From DATMBL01 sp050735975 (GTDB lineage: Bacteria; Desulfobacterota; Binatia; UBA9968), in NCBI GenBank assembly GCA_050735975.1, contig JBOHVS010000048.1:1-9920 (forward strand): a stretch of DNA of 9,920 nt. Reading direction: 5' to 3'. Position numbers and translations under genes: made by a program. The notes beneath the pieces were generated by a model, which was not told the origin of the DNA, made no database searches, and saw only the letters and a list, made by a program, of their open reading frames with translations. This document shows positions 1-6,168 of this stretch, in pieces (the first letter of the stretch is position 1; each line of letters opens with the position of its first letter).

Positions 1-2
1 AT

Positions 3-143
3 ATAAGATAGCATAAAAAGCATCGTTTAAGAGCTTCGCAGTGGTTTTTTGAAGCCGAAAAGCAACCTCTAAGGAAAAACGATGCCGCGCGCCAATCGCC
101 ATTTTCTGCCCGGTAACGTGTGGCACATCACTCACCGCTGCCA
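3..143 (+). repeat. 141-bp direct repeat, copy A (RAYT 5' end)
   Basis: This segment matches 7037-7177 in the same orientation and with no gaps. I count 7 mismatches in 141 bases by eye. It holds about 79 bp of upstream sequence plus the first 20 or so codons of a RAYT-type transposase, so two copies of the same element's left part were inserted or duplicated here. Its left boundary may lie outside the window. Confidence 0.85.
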
Positions 144-547
144 TCACAAGGCCTTTCTCCTGAAATTTGCGCGCGACCGGCGCCGTTATTTGCACTGGGT
201 TTTCGAGGCTAAAAAACGCTTCGGTCTCTCGGTCCTGAACTACATGGTGACATCCAACCACGTGCATCTGAGCTAGAGCCAGTTCAAATAGTTCAAGTCG
301 TTCAATCGCTGCGCTCCGTTCAAAACGTTCGAAGCTGATGGAGTCTGTCGAAGATCCATGGTGTTGAAGCTTGCGTGCGACGAGGTTAATCGCCGGCCGA
401 ACCGCGCAGGAGTACAATCAGCGCAAAAACCGGCATGGCGCGTTTTGGGAAGACCGTTATTACGCTACCGCCATTGAAGCCGATGAGCATCTGCATCGAT
501 GTCTCGTATATATTGACTTGAACATGGTTCGCGCTATTGAATACTGA
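82..547 (+). pseudogene. Broken REP-associated tyrosine transposase (RAYT, Y1_Tnp family)
   Basis: RAYTs are HUH/Y1 single-strand endonucleases that mobilise REP sequences. The ATG at 82 has a good ribosome site (AAGGA, 6 nt upstream). The first 64 codons read as an RAYT N-terminus, with HITHRC near residue 15 and the metal-binding HUH motif HVH at residues 60-62 within TSNHVHL. The frame stops at 274-276. RAYT sequence resumes in another frame at 386-547 with LIAGRTAQEYNQRK, HGAFWEDRYYATAIE and VYIDLNMVRA; the last contains the probable catalytic tyrosine. It stops at 545-547, before the usual C-terminal part. Between the halves lies about 110 bp of non-RAYT sequence, including a GTTCAA tandem. 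The gene is therefore interrupted, frameshifted and truncated, and almost certainly dead. Assignment to the family is from motifs recognised by eye. Confidence 0.85.
282..335 (+). repeat. 9-bp-period GTTCAA tandem repeat inside the RAYT pseudogene
   Basis: GTTCAANNN units begin at 282, 291, 300 and 318. The unit at 309 is degenerate and a GTTCGA variant sits at 327, so six 9-bp units run in register. The array starts right after the truncated RAYT N-terminal reading frame, and RAYT coding sequence resumes only at 386. It is therefore foreign to the transposase gene. Confidence 0.8.
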
Positions 548-588
548 AGCCCGTTCCAGTTGTTCCAAACGTTGAACCGCTTCGCGGA

Positions 589-659
589 GCCTGCCCTGAG
601 CGCAGCCGAAGGGTTCAAAAAGTTACCGGATAACAGCCGTTCAAAGGTTCAAGGTTCAA
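589..659 (+). repeat. Second GTTCAA cluster with a dispersed-repeat-like segment
   Basis: GTTCAA recurs at 613, 639, 647 and 654, here with irregular spacing. It is preceded by CCTGCCCTGAGCGCAGCCG at 590-608, which resembles a dispersed intergenic repeat I have seen in many environmental bacterial genomes (memory, not verified). The stretch 548-710 has no coding capacity that I can support beyond these repeats. Confidence 0.5.
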
Positions 660-710
660 CGATGGTTCCAAGCCGGTGCGCGCCGCAGCGGCACGTCTCA
701 GCCGGGTTGC

Positions 711-739
711 TTGACGTAGGTAACTAGGACAACTATGAT
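711..739 (+). promoter_or_regulatory. Sigma70-like promoter of the Phd-PIN operon
   Basis: TTGACG at 711-716 is separated by exactly 17 nt from TATGAT at 734-739; each hexamer matches the consensus at 5 of 6 positions. Transcription should begin near 745-747. The -10 box overlaps the ATG at 735, so that ATG would not be on the mRNA. This favours the ATG at 759 as the antitoxin start, with a short leader holding GGGG. Inferred from sequence alone. Confidence 0.65.
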
Positions 740-758
740 ACTTGCGACGGGGTTAAAC

Positions 759-1031
759 ATGACTGAGAAGATTTCGACTTTGGAAGTTCGCCAGCGACTC
801 GGCGATATCCTGAACCGGGTGGCGCTTCGGAATGATCAATTTATTATCGAGCGCAAGGGGAAACCCCTTGCCGCCGTCGTACCGATAGAGCGTCTCGAAC
901 AGATGCGCCGGGCGGCGCGAATGCATCTGCTGCAAGTTCTCGCACGGCAGGAAGCAAAAGCGTCCGAGGCCGAAGCCGCACGGGTCGCGAACGAAGCGAA
1001 GCACCGCACGCGCAAAGCTCGGCGCAAATAA
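759..1031 (+). CDS. Phd/YefM-family antitoxin
   Basis: This 90-residue protein is the probable antitoxin of a type II toxin-antitoxin pair. Phd/YefM proteins bind and neutralise the partner toxin and repress their own operon. The N-terminal fold signature is clear: ISTLEVRQRLGDILNRV (residues 5-21), then FIIERKGKPLAAVVPIERL (residues 28-46), the typical Phd strand-turn-strand. The remainder is a long helical tail rich in Ala, Glu and Arg ending in a basic KARRK, which probably wraps the toxin. An in-frame ATG at 735 lies inside the -10 box, so 759 is preferred, with GGGG 7 nt upstream. The stop is 4 nt before the PIN toxin start, indicating one transcript. Confidence 0.88.
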   Translation: MTEKISTLEVRQRLGDILNRVALRNDQFIIERKGKPLAAVVPIERLEQMRRAARMHLLQVLARQEAKASEAEAARVANEAKHRTRKARRK

Positions 1032-1035
1032 ACTT

Positions 1036-1455
1036 GTGCTCCGAGCCGTCCTTGATGCCAATGTGATCATCAGCGCACTGATCCAGCCCAAAGGCGCGTC
1101 CGGGCAGATTTTGACTCGTTTGTTCGACGCGAATTCATTTGAGCTGATCGTCTCCCCGGCCATTTTGGCCGAGCTACGGCGCTCTCTCTCATATCCAAAA
1201 GTTCGCAAGTACATCAAATCTTCGGATGAGGATGTGGATCTGTGGGTTGCGTCGCTCGAACTCATCGCTCAACCGGTGGACGGCAATATACGAATTCATG
1301 CAGTAGCCGAAGATCCTGATGATGAGAAGTACATCGAAGCCGCCGTCGAAGGTCTTGCGCAGTTCGTGGTCACAGGAGACAAACATCTTTTGTTTCTCAA
1401 GTCCTATGAAAATATTCGTATTGTAACTCCTCGGGTGTTCCGTGATCTGCTTTAG
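1036..1455 (+). CDS. PIN-domain ribonuclease toxin
   Basis: This 139-residue protein is a PIN-family toxin of the type called 'putative toxin-antitoxin system toxin component, PIN family'. PIN toxins are metal-dependent ribonucleases that cleave RNA to arrest growth. The acidic active-site set is visible: D7 in VLDANV, E46 in ILAELRRS, the D95/D96 pair in AEDPDDEKYIEAA, and D115 in VVTGDKHLL. The length is normal for the family and the protein looks intact. The start is GTG at 1036 with no obvious Shine-Dalgarno sequence. It follows the antitoxin stop by 4 nt, so translation is probably coupled. Specific RNA target unknown. Confidence 0.9.
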   Translation: MLRAVLDANVIISALIQPKGASGQILTRLFDANSFELIVSPAILAELRRSLSYPKVRKYIKSSDEDVDLWVASLELIAQPVDGNIRIHAVAEDPDDEKYIEAAVEGLAQFVVTGDKHLLFLKSYENIRIVTPRVFRDLL

Positions 1456-1481
1456 CCTACCTCTTCCCGAGCGGTCTGGTG

Positions 1482-1589
1482 ATTGATCTTCAGGGATTAG
1501 CGGGATTGTGCGGCTTTACGGATCTGCGAGATTTTCAAAGAGCCCACCGCCAATGGGTCGAGCAAGCACTTGACCTTTTGGGAAGATAG
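1482..1589 (+). pseudogene. C-terminal fragment of a RAYT transposase
   Basis: An open frame with no start reads IDLQGLAGLCGFTDLRDFQ and then AHRQWVEQAL, ending at a TAG at 1587-1589. This resembles the region that follows the catalytic domain in RAYTs, where an Arg/Trp-rich helix precedes the RWSEAIAVGS-type segment (recalled pattern). Nothing of the HUH domain is present nearby, and the sequence downstream to about 1690 has lost its frame. The motif AGCCTGTCCC at 1674-1683 matches the motif flanking the better RAYT at 7441-8371. Likely the decayed 3' end of another insertion. Confidence 0.6.
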
Positions 1590-1741
1590 AGTCGCAGGGC
1601 GTGATGGCACGACTGTTCAGACTCGAAAGCACGTTGCGCTCGGAAGGGAGACCGAGAGCAGAGAGTAAAAAGTAGCCTGTCCCTGTTTTGTTCGTACTGT
1701 TCAGCCAATTACGAAGGTTTCGTGCATTTGGCGGTGTTATC

Positions 1742-1933
1742 GCCGATATAACAAACTGTGCGCGGGTTCCTCCGTATGCGCTTAACTTTGTACGAACCAT
1801 CAGGGGTCAGAAACTCGATGAATCCGTTGTTGACGGTGAGCCAAACCTGGACCTTTATCAACTCACCCGATTTTTTGTAGGAACCGAACCACTGTCTATA
1901 GCGCTTGACGGCGCGTTCCAACTCTGGTGTCAT
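1742..1933 (-). pseudogene. Truncated PPOX-family (pyridoxamine oxidase-like) protein
   Basis: Reading leftward from ATG 1933, 64 codons resemble the N-terminal half of small split-beta-barrel flavin/F420-binding proteins of the PPOX class. There is a short N-terminal helix (MTPELERAVKRYRQW), then VQVWLTVNNGFIEFLT, YKVKRIRRNPRTVCYIG and no more. The RRNPR-VCYIG stretch is the usual second-strand/turn signature. After about 1742 the frame runs another ten unrelated codons and stops at 1709, whereas full-length members have about 130-150 residues. The missing half is replaced by sequence leading into the RAYT scrap at 1482-1690, so transposon insertion or deletion probably truncated it. The function of the intact ancestor is unknown. 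Confidence 0.65.
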
Positions 1934-2047
1934 CGGTTAGTTCCAGTTCCCAAGACGGAGTCCAAGGCAATAAGATCAACCATATTATCACAGCTGGAGT
2001 AATCTTCCTCCTGAGGCTTTAGGCTGGGAAGAAAGGTCTGATCGCTT

Positions 2048-2308
2048 ATGTTGAACCAGGCTGCCTTTGCCAATGCACTCGCGATTCTAACCGGCGCACT
2101 TTATATTCTCTTTTACCTGCTCAGCCTCTTTGCACCGCAGTTTTTTAGACACTTATTCAATGCACAATTCCTGGGCGCTGATGTGGCCTCGCTTTTTCCC
2201 AGAGAAATTTCCTTCAGTTATTTCGTTCAGACGCTCGTCATTTTGGTAATCACGGTCTCGATTTTTGGTTACGCGTGGGCTTGGCTATATAATCAGCTAG
2301 CAAGATAG
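2048..2308 (+). CDS. DUF5676-like small membrane protein
   Basis: This 86-residue protein has two predicted membrane segments, about residues 9-30 (ALAILTGALYILFYLLSLFA) and 58-79 (YFVQTLVILVITVSIFGYAW). They flank a short polar stretch with HLFNAQFLGADVASL. The layout, with FF--LFN--F-GAD between the helices and a W-LYNQL end, matches DUF5676 membrane proteins, whose role is not known. The protein is expected in the cytoplasmic membrane. The ribosome site is only fair (AAAGG about 11 nt upstream). It stands alone, between the PPOX remnant and a decayed toxin-antitoxin pair. Confidence 0.75.
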   Translation: MLNQAAFANALAILTGALYILFYLLSLFAPQFFRHLFNAQFLGADVASLFPREISFSYFVQTLVILVITVSIFGYAWAWLYNQLAR

Positions 2309-2368
2309 TTGGCTTCCCCCAGCACATCTAAAACATTTGACCGACAGTATGAAACCCGGAGAAACTAT

Positions 2369-2501
2369 ATGGCCGACAAAGTGAAAGTCTGGTTCGACGC
2401 TGAGGGGGATTACCGCTGGATGAATTCAAGGAGTACACGGAGTGAGGCTGCTCGTCGATGCTCACACTTCATCTGGGGCCATAATTAAGGGACGTTGTTG
2501 A
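2369..2501 (+). pseudogene. Relic of a DUF2283 antitoxin / DUF5615-like toxin pair
   Basis: ATG 2369 follows a good ribosome site (GGAGA). The first codons, MADKVKVWFDAEGDY, look like the start of DUF2283 proteins, which usually sit next to toxin-like partners. The match ends after about 15 residues. In another frame, codons from 2419 read DEFKEYTE and stop at 2443-2445, overlapping a GTG at 2442 in GTGA fashion. That GTG opens VRLLVDAHTSSGAI, which resembles the start of DUF5615 PIN-like toxins, but it stops at 2499-2501. The simplest reading is a two-gene cassette with an internal deletion in the first gene and early truncation of the second. The fragments are short, so the family calls are tentative. 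Confidence 0.45.
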
Positions 2502-2523
2502 CTAGCTGGAATAACTCAGTTAC

Positions 2524-2536
2524 TGGCACAGTGCCA
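2524..2536. promoter_or_regulatory. Small perfect dyad TGGCAC-A-GTGCCA
   Basis: Six-base arms surround one central base, just upstream of the GGGAGG ribosome site at 2545-2550. It could be a repressor operator for the small ORF at 2556, or chance. No other support. Confidence 0.25.
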
Positions 2537-2555
2537 ACCATTATGGGAGGTTAAT

Positions 2556-2801
2556 TTGAGGCCAGGCCTTGCAATAACATATCGCAAGGGGATAAGCCTT
2601 CCTCATGTCAAGCCCTTTGAGAGTGATACATCCGGGTGCGGTATATCACCTGACATGGATGAACTTCTGAGGCTCACAAAAATCCGTGAAAGATACCGCC
2701 TTGCCGCTGCCGAGCCGCTCTTGCATCAGAACGTGGCACGTCTTGAGCGAATTACCGAAATAGATTTCAGCGCCGTCGAGTACTGCCAATCCGCTCCTTA
2801 G
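2556..2801 (+). CDS. Hypothetical small protein, family not recognised
   Basis: This is an 81-codon frame from TTG 2556, preceded by GGGAGG 5 nt upstream, which is the main reason to consider it real. An internal ATG at 2655 (MDELLRLTKIRERYRLAAAE) has no ribosome site. The second half is predicted helical and charged, with RLTKIRERYRLAAAEPLLHQ and VARLERITEIDFSAVEY, and looks protein-like. I do not recognise a family. It ends convergently, its stop overlapping the stop of the minus-strand substrate-binding protein gene at 2798. It could be a genuine small protein or a fragment of a larger lost gene. Confidence 0.35.
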   Translation: MRPGLAITYRKGISLPHVKPFESDTSGCGISPDMDELLRLTKIRERYRLAAAEPLLHQNVARLERITEIDFSAVEYCQSAP

Positions 2802-3859
2802 TTCTCCCAGACCGGCTTCACGTTGGCATCCAGCCATTTTCGCGGATCATCAAAGAAGGACTTATTGGTGATCGGCACAGGCTTGGCTCCGCTGCCCCAA
2901 GCGTTTGCGATTGAGGTCTTGGCTTTGAAGCCTTTCCGGGCGCTGGATCGACCCACCGTATCCAAAGCAGACTGCCCTTCCGGCGTGATAAGCCACTCAG
3001 CGAACAGCTTGCCGCAATTTGGATGGAGAGCCTTAGCGTAAATCTTGGCTTGCTGCGGTGAAATCACCGGGAACGCCCCTTTCACGATATCGACGGGGGT
3101 TCCTTTTTCCTTTTCATGGATCACGTCATGCAACAGCGCAGGTATCGCAAGCGCGTATTCTCCCGCGATGAGAAGGCGAAACATGGCGCTCGTGCTCTTG
3201 TGTACCGCAACATTAAGGGCTTTGAGTCCTCCAATGAATTTCGTCCACCTTGCGTCGTCCTTCCATTCGTCTTTGAGCCCGGCCAACATCGCGCTCAATG
3301 GGCCACCGCGCAAAGGGTCATCTAAAGCAACCATTCCTTTGTATTTGGGATTCGTGACATCCTCCCAGCTCTTGGGCAGCTCATTGGTCTTAAGTTTCTT
3401 CGTATTATAGGCGAGAGCTTGAATCTGCAGACTGACGACGGGGGCCACAGGGTCATGGATAATTAGCGCATCTTGCTGTACCGTTTGATAAGGACTGATA
3501 GCGCCGGCGGTCTGTAGAGCGAATTCTTCGGCGAGGATCACGTCAACGCTTGATTGGTTACCTTGAAACTCAGTCAAGACGCGCGTCGTCAGCTCAGATC
3601 TCGTCGCCTGCCAGTATTTGGTGGTGATTCCCGGAAATCTTTTGCTGAAGGCGGCGAGCAGCATGCGCACGTGGTCGACGTCCCAGACGGTATAAACCAC
3701 CAGAGAGCCCTCCTTCTTGGCACTGAGGTAAAGCTCCTTGGCCAATTTCTCAAAGCGGGGGTCGCGATCCGATGCCTGCTGAGCCGAAACGATGCCCCCT
3801 TGCGTGACCAGAGCGACGGCGACCAGTAACCCCGCCAATAAAAGCCGCTTATTTTCCAT
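2798..3859 (-). CDS. ABC transporter substrate-binding protein (iron/polyamine-type, SBP family 1-like)
   Basis: This 353-residue secreted binding protein would capture a small solute in the periplasm for an ABC importer; the ligand cannot be told from sequence. The N-terminus is a signal peptide: MENKR, hydrophobic core LLLAGLLVAVALV, and probable cleavage after VSA (residue 26). The body shows the Fe3+/spermidine-type order: SLVVYTVWD, then a segment around ELTTRVLTEF, VDVILAEEFAL, ALAYNTKKL, LPKSWEDVTNPKYKGMVALD, a second lobe, and LFAEWLITPEGQSALDTVGR. The start at ATG 3859 is fixed by AGGAGG 9 nt upstream; a TTG extension to 4069 would bury the signal peptide. No permease or ATPase gene is adjacent, so it is an orphan here. 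Such orphans are common in environmental lineages with many paralogues. Confidence 0.9.
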   Translation of the reverse strand: MENKRLLLAGLLVAVALVTQGGIVSAQQASDRDPRFEKLAKELYLSAKKEGSLVVYTVWDVDHVRMLLAAFSKRFPGITTKYWQATRSELTTRVLTEFQGNQSSVDVILAEEFALQTAGAISPYQTVQQDALIIHDPVAPVVSLQIQALAYNTKKLKTNELPKSWEDVTNPKYKGMVALDDPLRGGPLSAMLAGLKDEWKDDARWTKFIGGLKALNVAVHKSTSAMFRLLIAGEYALAIPALLHDVIHEKEKGTPVDIVKGAFPVISPQQAKIYAKALHPNCGKLFAEWLITPEGQSALDTVGRSSARKGFKAKTSIANAWGSGAKPVPITNKSFFDDPRKWLDANVKPVWEN

Positions 3860-3926
3860 ACCGATCAACCTCCTATTCGAGAACTCTGGATTGCCGGCCG
3901 CCGCTAGAGCAAGCAAAGTCGCTGGT

Positions 3927-3939
3927 GCCACGAAGTGGC
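3927..3939. other. Hairpin GCCAC-GAA-GTGGC upstream of the substrate-binding protein
   Basis: A perfect 5-bp stem with a 3-base loop lies 68 nt upstream of the start of the minus-strand substrate-binding protein gene. It could sit in the leader or act as an operator. The evidence is only the symmetry, and I could not identify a convincing promoter near it. Confidence 0.25.
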
Positions 3940-4169
3940 TAGCCGACGGGAGGCTTGTAGGCCAATGAGTAATGGTTTGGTCGCGCCATTGCAAGCTACA
4001 ACATTCAACCATTTCCGTGATCGCACGGGTTTGGGTGGTGCTTTGGTTTCTTGACAATCTTCTATCCAACGTCTACTTCGCTGAACAAGACCGGAAATCT
4101 TTTGTTGACTAATTTCTTCAGCGCCGAAAGCTGAGTCACAGAATCCTGACGCCATGACTTTCTTCATAC

Positions 4170-4221
4170 AACGTGGATGATCGCCGGGTCGGACCAGTGC
4201 AAATTATTGAATCGGCGAGAG
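4170..4221 (+). repeat. 52-bp REP-like unit, copy 1
   Basis: This is identical over all 52 bases to 9022-9073. It contains the dyad-bearing decamer GGGTCGGACC at 4186-4195 (GGTC-G-GACC). The second copy lies directly upstream of a RAYT 5' relic, which ties this unit to RAYT activity. Confidence 0.85.
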
Positions 4222-4244
4222 CATTTAAGGATGGTCCTGGCCCC

Positions 4245-4272
4245 GGGTCGGACCAAGGCAAATTCTTGATTT
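4245..4272 (+). repeat. REP-like unit with GGGTCGGACC, copy 2
   Basis: It matches 7003-7030 with one mismatch in 28 bases. The sequence is GGGTCGGACCAAGGCAA followed by TTCTTGATTT. It lies 59 bp after the decamer of the preceding unit, in the same orientation. At 7003 the same unit stands a few bases ahead of the 141-bp RAYT 5' repeat. Confidence 0.75.
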
Positions 4273-4565
4273 CCTTCATTAAAGTTCCAGGATTTGTTGT
4301 CTGGGCAGAGGGCGGATCGCGATACCTATGTGTTTCAGAGCCGGTTTACTTCATCAAACGATATGTGGGCGCCTTATAGAATAAAAGCCGAAGAATTAGC
4401 CGGCTCTTTATTAAACCGTCTTAATGTTGCTCCAGACCTCCGGAAGGGTGCGTGAGTGTAACAACCTGAGTGCGGCTACTCGATTAGGGAGTCGGTCCTT
4501 GATTCTCCAGGACGGTTGGGCGTAACAGTGCGACTCCAAATGAAAGGGCAAGCACCGCTTTCGTA

Positions 4566-4594
4566 TTGACTTATTGAGGTGGACTGCCATAGAA
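4566..4594 (+). promoter_or_regulatory. Possible promoter for the TPR gene
   Basis: TTGACT at 4566-4571 is a good -35 box, but the -10 candidate 17 nt later (ATAGAA, 4589-4594) is weak. If used, it would give a leader of about 165 nt carrying both hairpins at 4632 and 4686. Confidence 0.3.
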
Positions 4595-4631
4595 AACGGC
4601 GATGGCGCGAAAACCGAGAGTGGAATATGAT

Positions 4632-4656
4632 CATAAGCCAGCTGTACCGGCTTATG
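4632..4656. other. Perfect 8-bp hairpin CATAAGCC/GGCTTATG
   Basis: The stem arms at 4632-4639 and 4649-4656 are exact complements around a 9-base loop. No T-run follows, so it is not an obvious terminator. Position suggests a leader structure upstream of the TPR gene. Confidence 0.5.
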
Positions 4657-4685
4657 CGGGCCGCTCGAGACCAGAAAACAGAGAC

Positions 4686-4714
4686 ATTGTTGGCGAAACA
4701 ACTTCGCCAATAAT
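4686..4714. other. 12-bp hairpin upstream of the TPR gene
   Basis: Arms ATTGTTGGCGAA (4686-4697) and TTCGCCAATAAT (4703-4714) pair over 12 positions, one of them a G-U pair in RNA on the plus strand. The loop is ACAAC. It lies about 50 nt upstream of the GTG at 4765 and has no poly-T tail. The near-perfect pairing makes chance less likely than for the shorter dyads. Confidence 0.5.
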
Positions 4715-4764
4715 GCGATACGAAAGCCTGACACCAGCTCACCATTCGAGAGGAGGATTTCGGC

Positions 4765-5851
4765 GTGTCTGAGAATCGAAATGATGAGGCTATTCATAAA
4801 GACGTTCTCTCGGTCGAGCAGTTGGAAGGAAAGATGAGAGCGAATCAGGGCGACGCCGCGCTTAAAGAAGAATTGGCTGAAGCTCTCGTCGATAGATACC
4901 TTTATGGCGAAGACAGAAACAATTTTGGAAACAAGGCTGATATTAAAGCGAGCGCGGGAAATTATACGAGATCTGCCCGAGTCGACCGCTTATTACCCCC
5001 CTGCCTATTTCGCATATCTGGACGAAAAAGATAAGGAGGCGGTGCAATGGTTGGAGAAATATGCAGGTGGATCCGACCCCACCGATCGAACTGAACCGTT
5101 CAGCGCGGACGAACTCTACTGGGAGATTGTCCTGCCGTTTACTGGGTCGTCCAGGGAGTTTTGGTGTGCCTTGGCCGAGTCAATTGTGAAACTTTGGTCG
5201 GATTCACCCGCAGCGCTCACTCTGGCCGGTTACGTTAAACAGGACGAAAACAAGCCAGAAGATGCATTCGCCTATTACGAGCGCGCGCTCAGGGCGGATA
5301 AAGATTATTGGTTGGCGGCGTGGGGGCTTGGGGAGGTCAATCTCATTCAGAAGAACTGGCAAGCCGCCCTGCAATACTATGAAAAATCACTGGCTTCTGA
5401 AACCGCCCGCACGATTCCTCAGATTAGCTTTGACTCGGCCCTTTGTGCTGGAAAATTAGACGACCACATAACGGAGGAGAAGCATTATCGCGCCTGCCTG
5501 GAGCTAGATCCAGATTATCGTGGCGCAAGAAACAATCTAGGCTGGGCATTATATAAACAACACAGATTTGCCGAGGCCTTGGCTGTCTTCGACGAGTGTA
5601 TCGCGCGAAAAGTCGACGGTGCCTATCCGAGAAGAAATCGAGCGCGGGCTCTCGCTCGGCTGGGGCGGCTTTCAGAAGCCATCGATGCCTGGAAACAAAC
5701 CGGTCACGGCGGGAGGCTGAGCAAGCACGCCCAGGAACAGATCGCGAAGCTAAAAGCGAGAATCAACAGTGGCGAAGTTGTGCAGGACGATGAAGATGAC
5801 GGCGATGACGGCATTGCCGAGGGCGAGCGCGGTAAAGCACGCGGGAATTAA
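4765..5851 (+). CDS. TPR-repeat protein, frameshifted near its N-terminus
   Basis: GTG 4765 has the best ribosome site of the region (GAGGAGG, 8 nt upstream) and opens an acidic helical N-terminus (LSVEQLEGKMRANQ). This frame gives out near 4910-4930. The rest is carried one frame over, where ATG 4904 begins a 315-residue frame. Reading through with one skipped base near 4915 joins ALVDRYLYGEDR to ILETRLILKRAREI smoothly, suggesting one original gene of about 360 residues. In the 315-residue numbering, tetratricopeptide-like helix pairs lie at about 102-133 (AFAYYERALRADKDYWLA), 135-168 (AALQYYEKSL), 175-206 (HYRACLELDPDYRGA), 207-240 (NNLGWALYKQHRFAEALAVFD) and 242-270. The tail is very acidic (QDDEDDGDDG). 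TPR proteins are binding scaffolds; the partner is unknown. An initiation at 4904 could still yield most of the protein. Confidence 0.7.
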
Positions 5852-5916
5852 CGGCTCGGGTGGCTACTGGGGGCTAAGCGAGGATTCGTACGGAAAAATT
5901 ACCGTTCAAATATGAC

Positions 5917-6156
5917 GTGGGTGAACGCTTTTCCGATATGCGGAGAATCAAAGCGTTCGAAGGCGGCGCGGTATTCGCTGCGGAGCGGGATGGTAAGTTT
6001 TATCTGATTAACGATCAAAGAACGATGGCCGATTTTATTCTTCCCGAAGATGACGACTTGTTAGAGCAGATGCTGACGGTTTTCGAGTTCGACACCGAGG
6101 CGGAACGCGAAGAATATCTTCGGGAGTGGAATAGAAAAGGGGACAAGCTGAGATAG
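5917..6156 (+). CDS. Small acidic hypothetical protein
   Basis: This 79-codon frame starts at GTG 5917, 65 nt after the TPR gene. No ribosome site is visible. The frame is open upstream to a stop at 5875, so a longer protein with an unusual start (ATT 5884) reading TEKLPFKYDVGERFSD is possible. The visible sequence has a beta-rich first half (GGAVFAAERDGKFYLIND) and an acidic helical end (EFDTEAEREEYLREWNRKG). I do not recognise a family. Its position directly downstream of the TPR gene, on the same strand, suggests one transcript. Confidence 0.5.
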   Translation: MGERFSDMRRIKAFEGGAVFAAERDGKFYLINDQRTMADFILPEDDDLLEQMLTVFEFDTEAEREEYLREWNRKGDKLR

Positions 6157-6168
6157 CCCGCGTTTGAC

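Larger units (their letters stand above)
4070..4764. other. Non-coding stretch with REP-like units and hairpins
   Basis: I find no supportable gene across these 0.7 kb. Open frames on both strands lack ribosome sites and recognisable motifs, and the one at 4173-4379 begins inside a repeat. Content from left to right: a REP-like unit at 4170-4221, a second at 4245-4272, a weak hairpin AGCCG/CGGCT at 4386-4405 followed by CTTTATT, a TTGACT box at 4566, and two strong hairpins at 4632-4656 and 4686-4714 ahead of the TPR gene. I looked for tRNA and group II intron features and saw none. Confidence 0.6.

Noticed and set aside
735..758. ATG 735 as antitoxin start
   Set aside because: It lies within the -10 box of a near-consensus promoter; ATG 759 is better placed.
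753..1265. Long minus-strand ORF opposite the Phd-PIN operon
   Set aside because: It lies opposite two well-supported genes, has low-complexity Arg/Ser-rich composition and no ribosome site; it is a shadow.
1688..2002. Plus-strand ORF across the PPOX remnant
   Set aside because: It is the complement of the PPOX-like frame and crosses a junction between unrelated remnants; no ribosome site.
3860..4069. 70-residue N-terminal extension of the substrate-binding protein from TTG 4069
   Set aside because: The extension is not signal-like, and AGGAGG with a proper signal peptide fixes the start at 3859.
3904..4167. Minus-strand ORF upstream of the substrate-binding protein
   Set aside because: No recognisable motif, no ribosome site, and it overlaps the expected leader and promoter region of the gene.
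4386..4411. AGCCG/CGGCT hairpin with CTTTATT as an intrinsic terminator
   Set aside because: The stem is only 5 bp with a 10-base loop, the T-run is broken, and no supported gene ends just upstream.
4411..4764. Group II intron fragment or tRNA in the structured stretch
   Set aside because: No domain V-like hairpin or intron ends, and no cloverleaf with a T-loop motif could be drawn.
4411..4797. Minus-strand ORF across the TPR leader
   Set aside because: Composition is not protein-like, it covers two hairpins and the ribosome site of the TPR gene, and it has no similarity I recognise.
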